Notes under the pieces: model-generated | What the model saw: the letters and a program-made list of their open reading frames with translations, nothing else | Told to the model about the DNA's origin: nothing | Database searches by the model: none | Made by a program: the position numbers and the translations under genes | Source: a bacterium | GTDB lineage: Bacteria > Cyanobacteriota > Vampirovibrionia > Gastranaerophilales > Gastranaerophilaceae | Length of the DNA: 53,730 nucleotides | Assembly: GCA_017542305.1 (NCBI GenBank) | Contig: JAFXXK010000018.1 | Location: 1 to 53,730, forward strand | Direction: 5' to 3' | Shown here: piece by piece, positions 16,920-25,537 of the stretch | How positions within the stretch are numbered: the first letter of the stretch is position 1 | How the letters are laid out: every line of letters starts with the position of its first letter

Positions 16920-17336
16920 TTAAAATCCGAACTCCTCTCTGTTTTTAACTGTATACATATCCCTTGCGGAAAACATTTCATCTGCTCTGCAATAAATTTC
17001 ATCTAATTGTTGATCAAGCGAATTAAGTCTGCTGTAATAACCCATTAATGTACTCAAAGCCTGAGGATTATTTTCGGCATCATCAATTTGAGCCTCTAAT
17101 TCATCTGCAATTGCAGCAATAATTTCATCGGGAGTATCAGTAGCTTCGCAAGATAAGCCTACATCCTCAGCCAGACTTTTAATATCATTACTGACCTTAA
17201 GTTCACTTTGATTCATTGATTCTTTCAATTCTTTAATTTTGTCCTCCGATTCTTCTGTGATTACGTTTGTCGATTCAAATGCGGTTTTTGCAACACTAAA
17301 AGATGCTGCGTGTGCTGCATTGGTTTCTGTGGTCAT
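16920..17336 (-). CDS. Acidic helical hypothetical protein
   Basis: 138 aa from the ATG at 17336 (GAGAGGAG upstream; the longer in-frame start at 17360 has none). It is strongly acidic and helical with coiled-coil potential (EDKIKELKESMNQSELKV; ELEAQIDDAENNPQALSTLM; LDQQLDEIYCRADEMF). No TM or signal. Size and composition resemble secretion chaperones or type III-like small proteins, but no family is recognised. It ends in its own terminator upstream of der. Confidence 0.55.
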   Translation of the reverse strand: MTTETNAAHAASFSVAKTAFESTNVITEESEDKIKELKESMNQSELKVSNDIKSLAEDVGLSCEATDTPDEIIAAIADELEAQIDDAENNPQALSTLMGYYSRLNSLDQQLDEIYCRADEMFSARDMYTVKNREEFGF

Positions 17337-17427
17337 AAAATAAATACTCCTCTCTGACATGGGTTTGAACTATTCAAAACCTCTTACATATTCTTTATAC
17401 GGACGGAAAATCTCAAACTTTAGTATA

Positions 17428-17511
17428 TGTAACAAAAGTTTTACAATGACTGCCCGAGAACGCAGCATACAGCGTAACAGATTTGACATATTGGTTATTT
17501 ACAGATACGAT
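17428..17511 (+). promoter_or_regulatory. Promoter and possible operator of the redox/hydrogenase operon
   Basis: TTGACA (17483-17488), a 17-base spacer and TACGAT (17506-17511) form a good sigma-70-type promoter about 70 bases before the first gene. Upstream lies an inverted repeat TGTAA (17428-17432) / TTACA (17441-17445) with an 8-base spacer. It resembles, but does not match, the Rex consensus TTGTnAAnnnnTTnACAA because the half-sites are about two bases too far apart. Autoregulation by Rex is therefore possible but unproven. Confidence 0.55.
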
Positions 17512-17588
17512 TATGTTAGAGTACAGGAATATTTTATAAATTAAAATACATATAAATTAATAGAAATTTTTAACAAGGAGAATAAAAA

Positions 17589-18800
17589 ATGTTATGGTTT
17601 AAATGTCCGCCGAAAATATATTTTAAAAGAGGTTCAGTTGATTTGGCGCTAAGAGAACTTAAAGGGAAAAGGCGTGCATTTATAGTAACAGACAGATATT
17701 TGTTCAATTCCGGTGCAGTCAATGTGATTACGAATATTCTTGAAGATATAAAAACAGATTACCAGATATTTTTTGATATAAAACCAGATCCGGCTAAGCA
17801 GACCATTTATCAGGCTCTGGACATTGTCAGACCATATGAACCGGATGTGATTATTGCGTTAGGCGGCGGTTCACCTATGGATGCAGCAAAACTTATATGG
17901 TTGTTGTACGAACAACCTGACATCAATTTGGAAAATATGCCCCGGAAATATATGGAAATTGATGACAATGCAAGCAGGATACCTGAATTAGGACAAAAGG
18001 CAATGATGGTATGTATTCCAACTACATCGGGAACGGGTTCTGAGGTTTCTCCGTCTATAATTGTCAAAGATGAAGAAAGAAATATAAATTATGCCGTTAT
18101 AGATTATGCATTAACTCCAAATATGGCTATAATTGATCCGAATTTTGTAGATAGTATGCCGCAAGGTTTGACTGCAACTTCCGGTATGGATGCATTAATT
18201 CATGCCATTGAAGCATATTCTTCAAAAATGTCTACAAACTTTGTAAATTCCAATGCTCTTGAAGCTGTTAAATTAGTATTCAAGTATCTCGGACGTTCTC
18301 ACAGAGACGGAAAGAATGACCCTGAAGCAAGGGAAAAAATGCACTATGCCGCTACTATTGCGGGTATGGCATTTGCAAATTCATATATCAGCTTGTGTCA
18401 TACAATGGCTCACAAACTTGGGTCAATGTATAACTTACCATTGGGTGTTACCAATGCATTATTAATTCGTCAGATAATAAAATATAAAATCACCCATGAT
18501 AATGCGGAATCAAAGTTTGCACAAAGATATGGGCAAATTGCTGATGAACTTGGTTTAGGCGGAGATAATGATATTGAAAAATCAGAATTTCTTATAGGGG
18601 AAATAGAAAACCTTATTTCGGAATTAATGTTACCCAGATCCCTGAAATATTTTGGAATAAAGGAAGAAAATTTCAATAATAAAGTTGATGAATTAACCCA
18701 AAATGCGTATGAAACATTCCATACGGAATCTAATCCGCACATGCCTAGTCCTCAGGACATAAAACAGATATATATGGATGCTTACCACGGAGTTTATTAG
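17589..18800 (+). CDS. Iron-dependent alcohol dehydrogenase (AdhE C-terminal-like)
   Basis: 403 aa. It interconverts aldehydes and alcohols with NAD(H). GGGSPMDAAK (about 95-104) is the nucleotide-binding loop of group III ADHs, TTSGTGSE follows, and the metal site is supplied by D in PNMAIIDPN and His in MDALIHAIEAYSS and HTMAHKLG. The opening WFKCPPKIYFKRGSV is close to the ADH half of bifunctional AdhE, but no aldehyde-dehydrogenase half is present. ACAAGGAG precedes the ATG. First gene of a six-gene operon with Rex and hydrogenase-type proteins; it likely disposes of reductant. Confidence 0.92.
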   Translation: MLWFKCPPKIYFKRGSVDLALRELKGKRRAFIVTDRYLFNSGAVNVITNILEDIKTDYQIFFDIKPDPAKQTIYQALDIVRPYEPDVIIALGGGSPMDAAKLIWLLYEQPDINLENMPRKYMEIDDNASRIPELGQKAMMVCIPTTSGTGSEVSPSIIVKDEERNINYAVIDYALTPNMAIIDPNFVDSMPQGLTATSGMDALIHAIEAYSSKMSTNFVNSNALEAVKLVFKYLGRSHRDGKNDPEAREKMHYAATIAGMAFANSYISLCHTMAHKLGSMYNLPLGVTNALLIRQIIKYKITHDNAESKFAQRYGQIADELGLGGDNDIEKSEFLIGEIENLISELMLPRSLKYFGIKEENFNNKVDELTQNAYETFHTESNPHMPSPQDIKQIYMDAYHGVY

Positions 18801-18804
18801 AATA

Positions 18805-19422
18805 ATGGATATTCCCGAAAAAGTAATTGACAGATTATCTTTATATCACTTTATATTAGAGGACTTCGACTCGGATGAGAAATATATTTCGAGTTCTAAA
18901 ATTGCAGAACTCTTACGAATTGACAATTCTCAGGTAAGAAAAGACATAAAATATCTTGATAACTCCGGCAAATGCAGAGTAGGATATGACATAAAACACC
19001 TGAAACAAGCCATTGAAAAGTGTCTTGGTTTTGAGCATAAAAGAGAAGCTTATATTATTGGCGCCGGGAATTTAGGTTCTGCACTGGTAAAATATGACAG
19101 TTTTACGAATTACGGACTGAATATCGTTGCAATGTTTGATAACGACAGCAAAAAAATCGGGCAAAATATAAACGGTAAACCGGTTTATGATATAGCATCA
19201 ATTAACGAAATGATAAAAAAATCAGAAGTTGAAATTGCTATATTAACAGTTCCCAAGAAATACGCAAAGGGAATAGCAAAAATTATTTCTGAAGCAGGAA
19301 TAAAATATATATGGAATTTTACCCCTTGTATATTGGATGTACCAAAAGAAATTCAGGTATGGAACGAAAACTTAATAGGAAGTTTTTTACAATTTACAAA
19401 CAAAGAAGATGAGGATAAATAA
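18805..19422 (+). CDS. rex: Redox-sensing transcriptional repressor Rex
   Basis: 205 aa from the ATG at 18805 (GGAG upstream); a longer in-frame start overlapping the previous gene is less likely. The N-terminal winged helix (about 1-75) has SSKIAELLRIDNSQVRKDI, and the Rossmann domain begins YIIGAGNLGSALVKY with acidic FDNDSKKIG, as in Rex. Rex binds DNA when NADH is low and releases when NADH rises. It lies directly after the alcohol dehydrogenase (5-bp gap) and before the [2Fe-2S] protein, so it probably controls its own operon. Confidence 0.95.
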   Translation: MDIPEKVIDRLSLYHFILEDFDSDEKYISSSKIAELLRIDNSQVRKDIKYLDNSGKCRVGYDIKHLKQAIEKCLGFEHKREAYIIGAGNLGSALVKYDSFTNYGLNIVAMFDNDSKKIGQNINGKPVYDIASINEMIKKSEVEIAILTVPKKYAKGIAKIISEAGIKYIWNFTPCILDVPKEIQVWNENLIGSFLQFTNKEDEDK

Positions 19423-19423
19423 A

Positions 19424-19654
19424 ATGACGAAAGAAATAAAAGTGTGTATGGGAAGTGCATGTTTTGCAAAAGGAAATCAGGATAATCTGGAATATCTAAA
19501 AGAATATATTGAAGAAAATAATCTTGATACAGAAATATCAATAATTGGTTCTCTCTGTGAGAACAAGTGTTCTGAAGGTCCGAGAATTATAGTGGACGGT
19601 ACGGAATATAAAAAAATTACAAGAGAACAAATATCTGAAATATTAAGGAGTTAA
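19424..19654 (+). CDS. Thioredoxin-like [2Fe-2S] ferredoxin (NuoE C-terminal type)
   Basis: 76 aa from the ATG at 19424 (GAGG upstream). The four-Cys pattern of NuoE/HydC-type thioredoxin-fold ferredoxins is present: CMGSAC near the N-terminus (residues 8 and 13) and CENKC further on. It is a stand-alone domain without the NuoE helical N-terminus. It likely passes electrons to or from the hydrogenase-like protein encoded 2 bp downstream. A second copy ends the operon at 22552-22815. Confidence 0.88.
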   Translation: MTKEIKVCMGSACFAKGNQDNLEYLKEYIEENNLDTEISIIGSLCENKCSEGPRIIVDGTEYKKITREQISEILRS

Positions 19655-19656
19655 CT

Positions 19657-21381
19657 ATGGAAAAACGGTATCCGGTCTATACATTAAAAAACGAATGTAA
19701 TGATTGCTATAAATGCATCAGGGAATGCCATATAAAAGCTATAAGAATACATGAAGGAAGTGCCTCCGTTATAAATGATAAATGTATAGCCTGCGGGCAT
19801 TGCGTTACAATATGCCCTGCCGGAGCAAAAAGAGTTCGCAATGATATTGATACCGTAAAAACCCTCTTTATTGCTGGAAAAGAAGTATATGTATCCCTTG
19901 CTCCGAGCTGGGCGGGGGTATATGATATCCCAAAAGAAAAAATGATAGCCGTACTAAAAAAACTCGGCTTTACCGGAGTAAGTGAAACCGCACTCGGCGC
20001 ACAAGAAGTATCAATAAAAACCGCTAAAATACTTAACGAAAGCTCTGCCGGACTTTATATATCTTCAGCCTGCCCCGTTATTGATGACTATGTAAGATTA
20101 TATAAACCCGATTTTGCGAAATACATAACTCCCGTAGCTTCACCTGCATTAACTCATGCAAAACTATTAAAAAAAATGCTCGGAGATAATATTGAAGTGG
20201 TATTTATCGGACCATGCGTCGCAAAGAAAAATGAAGCAGATTCACATCCCGATTTAATGGCGGCAGCATTAACTTTCGATGAATTAAATTATTGGATAAA
20301 AGAAGAATTTATTGATATTGAGAAAACAGAAGTTGATGAAACCTGCAAATTTGTGCCTGAAAATGCTTATGAAGGAGCTTTATACCCGTTGGAAGGCGGT
20401 ATGAATGAAACAATTAAACAGGTCGGCATAGATAAAAACGATGTAACTTTTATCAGCGTAAGCTCAATATCTTCCTTTGATAAAGCCTTAAAAAATATTA
20501 ATCCTGAAAAAATTGAAAACAAAATTTTTGTAGAAGCCTTAGGATGTCTTGGCGGATGTATAAACGGACCCTGCCTGTCAAGCGAAAAATCACGAATACT
20601 GATTACTTCGGACATATATGCAAATACACAATACAGAAATCCAGTACCGAAAGAACCCCGAGTTGTTGTCGATAAAGAATATATTCCGCAGCCTGTCGAA
20701 AAAGTTGAGTACACTATTGAGCAGGTAACAAAAGCATTAAAGAAAATCAGCAAACATTCGGAGGAAGATGAGTTAAATTGCAGCGGATGCGGATATGTAA
20801 GCTGCAGGGAATTTGTAAACGCACTTATTGCGGGTGATGCAGAACCTTCAATGTGTGTTTCATACATGAGAAAAATAGCGGTCAGAAAAGCTGCGGCAAT
20901 GCTTCGTTGTATGCCGTCCGCAGTTGTTATAGTTGATTCAAATTCTGAAATTGTAGAAGCAAATGACTCGTTTATGCACATGTTCTGCGGTAATATGTAC
21001 GATATATTTGCATCACGACAAGATGGATTAACCGGAGCTGCTTTAGACAGAATTGTTCCATTCAGCGAACTCTTTACCTCTGCACTAAGCACCGGTAAAG
21101 ATATTCATCAGGAACATTATGCAATAAAAGACAAGTTATACGACATAAGTATTTTTACAATTGAAGACGGAGAACTCGTCGGAGCTGTTATTTCGGATGT
21201 AACAAAATCCGAAATGGACAGAAGCAAAATTGCACGCAAAGCCAGAGAGGTAATCACTAAAAATATTGCAACCGTTCAGGAAATAGCAAGTCTTCTTGGT
21301 GAACACATGGTAGAAACCGAACTTCTTCTTAATTCGATTGCAGAAGGTTTTGACTCTAATGTTAAAGAGGATAAGGAATAA
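19657..21381 (+). CDS. Sensory-type [FeFe] hydrogenase with C-terminal PAS domain (HydS-like)
   Basis: 574 aa. Two [4Fe-4S] motifs (C14-C17-C20-C24 and C43-C46-C49-C53) precede the H-cluster domain: P1 is SSAC139P, P2 is GPC187VAKK, P3 is EALGC297LGGC301. In catalytic enzymes P1 reads TSCCP; here the first Cys, the proton-transfer residue, is Ala. This is typical of sensory group C/D enzymes. Next come a four-Cys cluster (C375SGC378GYVSC383 and C about 401) and a PAS domain (about 415-520). No HydEFG maturases are in the window. Likely reports H2 or redox state to the downstream phosphatase. Confidence 0.9.
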   Translation: MEKRYPVYTLKNECNDCYKCIRECHIKAIRIHEGSASVINDKCIACGHCVTICPAGAKRVRNDIDTVKTLFIAGKEVYVSLAPSWAGVYDIPKEKMIAVLKKLGFTGVSETALGAQEVSIKTAKILNESSAGLYISSACPVIDDYVRLYKPDFAKYITPVASPALTHAKLLKKMLGDNIEVVFIGPCVAKKNEADSHPDLMAAALTFDELNYWIKEEFIDIEKTEVDETCKFVPENAYEGALYPLEGGMNETIKQVGIDKNDVTFISVSSISSFDKALKNINPEKIENKIFVEALGCLGGCINGPCLSSEKSRILITSDIYANTQYRNPVPKEPRVVVDKEYIPQPVEKVEYTIEQVTKALKKISKHSEEDELNCSGCGYVSCREFVNALIAGDAEPSMCVSYMRKIAVRKAAAMLRCMPSAVVIVDSNSEIVEANDSFMHMFCGNMYDIFASRQDGLTGAALDRIVPFSELFTSALSTGKDIHQEHYAIKDKLYDISIFTIEDGELVGAVISDVTKSEMDRSKIARKAREVITKNIATVQEIASLLGEHMVETELLLNSIAEGFDSNVKEDKE

Positions 21382-21383
21382 GA

Positions 21384-22541
21384 ATGTTTATTGATATAAG
21401 CTGCGCACAAAAGAAAAAATATAACCAGAATGCTTTCGGCGATTATTTTGTTTCGGGCAGATTTCCCGATATGAACAGAGTTGTGGCAGTTCTGTCTGAC
21501 GGTTTAGGCAGCGGAATAAAAGCTAATATTCTTGCATGTATGACATCAACGATGCTGCTCAAGTTTATGGAGAACAATTCTGATATAGAAAAATCCTGCG
21601 AAATAATAATGAACTCATTACCCGTCTGCAAAGTCAGAGGAATCAGCTATTCAACATTTTCCGCCATAGATTGCTACGATGACGGAAAAGCAACAATTGT
21701 AGAAGAAGGAAACCCCGATTTTATATGGATAAGAAATATGGAGGTTCTAAAGCCCGAATACCAAATCATAGAATCTAAAACTTTTAAAAACAGAAAAATG
21801 AAAGTATATTCTATAAAACTTGAAAAAAACGACAGAATAGTATTCTGCTCTGATGGTGCTACGCAGGTAGCTATGGGAACAAAGGGGTATCCGCTTGGTC
21901 TTGAGAGAAAAGGACTAATAAAAATCATTTTAAAAAAATTAGAACAAGAACCCGAAATATCATCAAATGATTTAAGCGATTTTCTTGTAAAACAGATAGA
22001 AATGATTGCCCCAAACAAAGAATTAAAAGATGACACTTCAATTATGTCGCTGTATTGCAGAGATCCGAGAGAAGCTCTGATATTTACGGGGCCGCCATAT
22101 CACCAGGAGAAAGACTCCTATTATGCTACCGCATTTAAGGAATTTAAAGGGAAAAAAGCTATATCCGGCGGAACGACTGCAAACATAATATCCAGAGAAT
22201 TAAATATTCCGGTTACTGCGGAGTTATCTCTTAACTCGGGAAAACTTCCCGGACTGTCAAAGATGGAGGGGGTTGATTTGGTTACGGAAGGAATTCTGAC
22301 ATTAACGAAAACGTTAGAATATCTTGAAAGCGGAAAACCCGAAAAAGATGCCGCCGAAACATTGATGAAATTCATGCTGGACAGTGACTGCATAAACTTT
22401 CTCGTTGGCGCACAGATGAACAAGGCTCATTATGACCCGAATCTGCCGGTTGAAATCGAAATTCGGAAAAATATAATAAAGCAAATTGCTAAAGTTCTCG
22501 AAGAAAAATATTTAAAAAAAGTAAAAGTACAATTTGTATGA
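21384..22541 (+). CDS. SpoIIE/PP2C-family serine phosphatase of the hydrogenase operon
   Basis: 385 aa. The PP2C fold is shown by LSDGLGSGIKANI (about 33-45), FCSDGATQVAMG (about 154-165) and the late metal motif DDTSIMSL (about 216-223). The C-terminal 150 aa contain KAISGGTTANIISREL, a segment I associate with SpoIIE-like proteins located beside [FeFe] hydrogenases. It starts 2 bp after the hydrogenase gene. Inference: it is the output of the PAS/H-cluster sensor, dephosphorylating an unknown (perhaps anti-sigma-antagonist-like) partner that is not in the window. Confidence 0.87.
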   Translation: MFIDISCAQKKKYNQNAFGDYFVSGRFPDMNRVVAVLSDGLGSGIKANILACMTSTMLLKFMENNSDIEKSCEIIMNSLPVCKVRGISYSTFSAIDCYDDGKATIVEEGNPDFIWIRNMEVLKPEYQIIESKTFKNRKMKVYSIKLEKNDRIVFCSDGATQVAMGTKGYPLGLERKGLIKIILKKLEQEPEISSNDLSDFLVKQIEMIAPNKELKDDTSIMSLYCRDPREALIFTGPPYHQEKDSYYATAFKEFKGKKAISGGTTANIISRELNIPVTAELSLNSGKLPGLSKMEGVDLVTEGILTLTKTLEYLESGKPEKDAAETLMKFMLDSDCINFLVGAQMNKAHYDPNLPVEIEIRKNIIKQIAKVLEEKYLKKVKVQFV

Positions 22542-22551
22542 GGTAATAAAA

Positions 22552-22815
22552 ATGGAAAAACTAGTAGTGAAAGTATGTTTAGGAACAACATGTTTTGTAA
22601 TGGGCGGTTCAAATTTACAGGAACTGAGTGAACTCGTTCCCCAAAAATATGGCGACAAAGTTGAAGTTACCGGCAGCCCTTGCCTGGGATTATGCTCTAT
22701 CAAAATGGAATATGCAAAAGCACCTTATGTAAAAGTAGGTAATGAAGTTGTTGAAGATGCAACCGTAGAAAAAGTTATAGCTGCAATAGAAAAACATATA
22801 AATAATAAAAATTAG
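22552..22815 (+). CDS. Second thioredoxin-like [2Fe-2S] ferredoxin
   Basis: 87 aa from the ATG at 22552 (GAGG upstream). Cys pattern CLGTTC at 9 and 14, then SPCLGLC further on, the same NuoE-C-terminal/HydC fold as the protein at 19424, but with a longer tail. It is 10 bp from the phosphatase gene and ends the operon in a terminator. It may supply electrons to the hydrogenase-like sensor or couple it to NADH oxidation together with another flavoprotein. Confidence 0.88.
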   Translation: MEKLVVKVCLGTTCFVMGGSNLQELSELVPQKYGDKVEVTGSPCLGLCSIKMEYAKAPYVKVGNEVVEDATVEKVIAAIEKHINNKN

Positions 22816-22849
22816 GTGACTATATACTTTAAATTACCTAATTTTATTC
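22808..22849. terminator. Bidirectional terminator after the redox operon
   Basis: AAAATTAGGT (22808-22817) pairs perfectly with ACCTAATTTT (22836-22845), loop 18 bases. It includes the stop codon of the last ferredoxin gene and lies between convergent genes. Confidence 0.6.
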
Positions 22850-22868
22850 CACTTACATAAGATAATAA

Positions 22869-23261
22869 TTATTTTTTCATGTATTCATCAAAGCTTTTGG
22901 TAGTTATCTTGTAACCGCATCCTTCATGCAATTTTGCTGGATAAAATATTTTTTTTGCCGGATAATTTTTACACATTCTTAAACGATGCTTATAATCCGA
23001 ACACAATCCGTCTTCCGTAACAAGCTTACATGCAAATATCAAATTTCCCTGTTCATCTTTTCCTTTTATGTAAAACCTTTTATACGACGGAAATAAAAAC
23101 TGCATAATTTTAAATTCTTTTTCCGTATAAGTATCAACACTATACATATAATTACAGCATTTACCGCATTTTTTACATTCACCGGTAATCTCGTATTTAA
23201 CTTTTTTCGGAACAAAATTTGATAAAAATTCATTCCACGCAGAGTATATAAAATCAAACAT
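22869..23261 (-). CDS. YkgJ-family Cys-cluster protein
   Basis: 130 aa. The Cys spacing C-x2-C-x2-CC (CKKCGKCC, about 29-36), then C78, C88 and C98-KNYP, matches YkgJ-type putative zinc- or iron-chelating proteins (YPxxC.....C.YP arrangement). Charged and cytosolic, without a TM. The family is of uncertain function; some members sit near Fe-S or flagellar genes. Here it is convergent with the hydrogenase operon, so a metal-centre role is tempting but not shown. Confidence 0.8.
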   Translation of the reverse strand: MFDFIYSAWNEFLSNFVPKKVKYEITGECKKCGKCCNYMYSVDTYTEKEFKIMQFLFPSYKRFYIKGKDEQGNLIFACKLVTEDGLCSDYKHRLRMCKNYPAKKIFYPAKLHEGCGYKITTKSFDEYMKK

Positions 23262-23315
23262 ATTAATATCATATCATAAATTTGCTATTAGCTTGCTTTT
23301 ATACTAAAATATATC

Positions 23316-23324
23316 TGTTAAAAT
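23316..23324 (+). promoter_or_regulatory. Extended -10 element before the PBP gene
   Basis: TGT followed by TAAAAT (23319-23324), 18 bases before the ATG, identical to the secA element. TTGCTT at 23293 could be a weak -35 with a long (20-base) spacer. Confidence 0.4.
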
Positions 23325-23341
23325 ATAAGGTACTAAGTATT

Positions 23342-25537
23342 ATGGCAAGAATAAGAAGACAAGATTTATATGATGACAATAGGGATCGCAGAAATTCGGG
23401 CGGAAAACCAACCGTAGAGCAAAAAGCCAGACAGGTCAAAAAGAGACCGAATCCTTTTTGGTCCAATTTACGCTCATTGATAATTTTTGTTATAGCATGC
23501 TCTTTGGCAGCAGTTGCAGCATTTGAACTTTACTTGTCATCCCTAACTCCGATTAAAAATCTTGAAAGCTTTAAACCAAACATAGTTACCCAATTTTATT
23601 CTCATGACGGACAGATAATAAAAACATTTACAGCATATTCTTCAGAAAAAATTGATATTACGGATGTCCCGGAAGATTTAATACACGCAATAATCGCAAC
23701 AGAAGATAAAAACTTCTATTCCCACCACGGATATGACCTTACGGGTCTTGCTCGTTCTACAGTACAGAATGTAATTGCAGGGCATGTCGTTCAGGGTGCA
23801 AGTACAATAACCCAGCAGCTTGCAAGAATACTATTTTTATCAAACGAAAAAACTTTTGACAGAAAGATAAAAGAAATAATTATTGCATCAAGAATTGAAA
23901 AAACAATTCCAAAAGATAAAATTCTTGAAATGTACCTTAATAACGTATATCTGGGTTCGGGAGCCTATGGGGTCGAAAGTGCCGCCAAAACATACTTTAA
24001 CAAGAGTTTAAATAAATGTACCCTCTCTGAATTAGCATTAATTGCAGGGTTGCCGCAGGCACCGTCCGTATATTCGCCATTCAATAACAAAAAACTTGCA
24101 CAACAACGCCGCAATCAGGTTTTGCTGCGTATGTATAAAATGCACTATATAACAAAAGAACAATACGAAAAAGAGAAAGAAACCCCTGTAAAATTAACTT
24201 CAGTACCAAAATTTTATACAACAAACAAAGCTCCTTATTTTACGGATTATGTAATGAATGAACTTGCGAAGATGGGCTTTGATGAAACAGATATTTCGCA
24301 AGGCGGATATAAAATTATTACAACACTGGATTATAAAACTCAGGAAAAACTTAATGAAGCAATTCTGAAGAACATGAGAGCATACGGACTGACAAAGAAG
24401 AATCATCAGGCTGCAGTATTCTCATTCTCACCTATAGACGGCAGAATTATTGCATACGCAGGAGGAAAAGACTATACGGAATCACAATATGACCGTGTTC
24501 AGGCAATAAGACCTGCCGGTTCTGCATTTAAACCGTTTGTATATGCAACTGCCCTGGAACACGATATGTCCCCTAATGACTTAATAGAAGATAAACCGAT
24601 TACAATAGGTGACTGGTCACCAAAGAATTACGGTTCGAATTACAGAGGAAAAATTCCTATGTATATGGCTCTGACAATATCTTCAAACGTATGTGCCGTC
24701 AGACTTATACAGATGGTAGGTATTCGTGCTGTTATTCAAACAGCACGCACACTCGGGATTACAACTCCTTTGGAATTTGATTATACTATTGCACTTGGTT
24801 CAAACGGGAGTAAATTGTTTGAACTTACAAGAGCTTATGGTGCATTTGCAAACGGCGGATATGTCGTTCAGCCTTTTGCCATAGAAAGAATAGAAACATC
24901 AAGGGGCAAAGTTGTATATAGAGCGCCAAAAGCAAAAGCTTCAAGACAATTAAGCATGAAAACAGCTGCCGAGATGACAGCAATGCTTAAATCGGTTGTA
25001 AAACACGGAACAGGACGAGGGGCAGATATAGGAGTTCCCTGTGCAGGTAAAACAGGTACTACCGATAACTATAAAGACGCAAGCTTTGTAGGCTATACCC
25101 CGACTGTTGTTACCGGAGTCTGGGTTGGTAACGATGACAACACAACAACAAAATCTATTCAGGGTGGTAATGTTCCTGCAAGAATTTGGCACGATGTTAT
25201 GATTACAGCAGTAGAACAATTCGGAAAATCAGATTTTAATTATCCTGAAATAGAATTAAAAGCTTCGGGCGCATCCAAACAGGAAGATGAAAATGCAGAT
25301 GAAACTCCTGCCGAAACTAACGAAACAGGTGGACAGGTAACAAGTGCTCCCGTTGAACACATAACCCCGGCAACAAACCCGAAAGAAGCTATTCAAAACT
25401 TCAAAAAGCAACAGGAACACCAACATCAGACAACTGCACCTGTACCTGCAAATCCGGCACCAACTCCGGCAGCGCCAGCACCGGCTCCTGCAACTACAGC
25501 ACCTATACCTATGGCAGTTCCGGAGAGTGTAAGATAA
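23342..25537 (+). CDS. Class A penicillin-binding protein (PBP1A type)
   Basis: 731 aa from the ATG at 23342 (AAGG upstream). A cytoplasmic basic tail and one TM (about 45-67) lead to the GT51 transglycosylase domain with EDKNFYSHHGYD and GASTITQQLAR. The transpeptidase domain follows, with active-site SAFK (SxxK), SSN (SxN) and KTGTT. The last about 100 aa are Pro/Ala/Thr-rich and disordered. It polymerises and cross-links peptidoglycan at the outer face of the membrane. Its stop overlaps the start of the RNase HIII gene by one base (TAATG). Confidence 0.95.
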   Translation: MARIRRQDLYDDNRDRRNSGGKPTVEQKARQVKKRPNPFWSNLRSLIIFVIACSLAAVAAFELYLSSLTPIKNLESFKPNIVTQFYSHDGQIIKTFTAYSSEKIDITDVPEDLIHAIIATEDKNFYSHHGYDLTGLARSTVQNVIAGHVVQGASTITQQLARILFLSNEKTFDRKIKEIIIASRIEKTIPKDKILEMYLNNVYLGSGAYGVESAAKTYFNKSLNKCTLSELALIAGLPQAPSVYSPFNNKKLAQQRRNQVLLRMYKMHYITKEQYEKEKETPVKLTSVPKFYTTNKAPYFTDYVMNELAKMGFDETDISQGGYKIITTLDYKTQEKLNEAILKNMRAYGLTKKNHQAAVFSFSPIDGRIIAYAGGKDYTESQYDRVQAIRPAGSAFKPFVYATALEHDMSPNDLIEDKPITIGDWSPKNYGSNYRGKIPMYMALTISSNVCAVRLIQMVGIRAVIQTARTLGITTPLEFDYTIALGSNGSKLFELTRAYGAFANGGYVVQPFAIERIETSRGKVVYRAPKAKASRQLSMKTAAEMTAMLKSVVKHGTGRGADIGVPCAGKTGTTDNYKDASFVGYTPTVVTGVWVGNDDNTTTKSIQGGNVPARIWHDVMITAVEQFGKSDFNYPEIELKASGASKQEDENADETPAETNETGGQVTSAPVEHITPATNPKEAIQNFKKQQEHQHQTTAPVPANPAPTPAAPAPAPATTAPIPMAVPESVR

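Noticed and set aside
17428-17445. Canonical Rex operator upstream of the adh-rex operon
   Set aside because: The half-sites are about two bases too far apart to fit TTGTnAAnnnnTTnACAA, so it is reported only as an inverted repeat.
17589-18800. Bifunctional AdhE
   Set aside because: Only the alcohol-dehydrogenase half is present; the frame starts with that domain and no aldehyde dehydrogenase lies upstream.
20367-21092. 241-aa minus-strand frame opposite the hydrogenase gene
   Set aside because: The plus-strand frame has unambiguous Fe-S and H-cluster motifs; this is a shadow.
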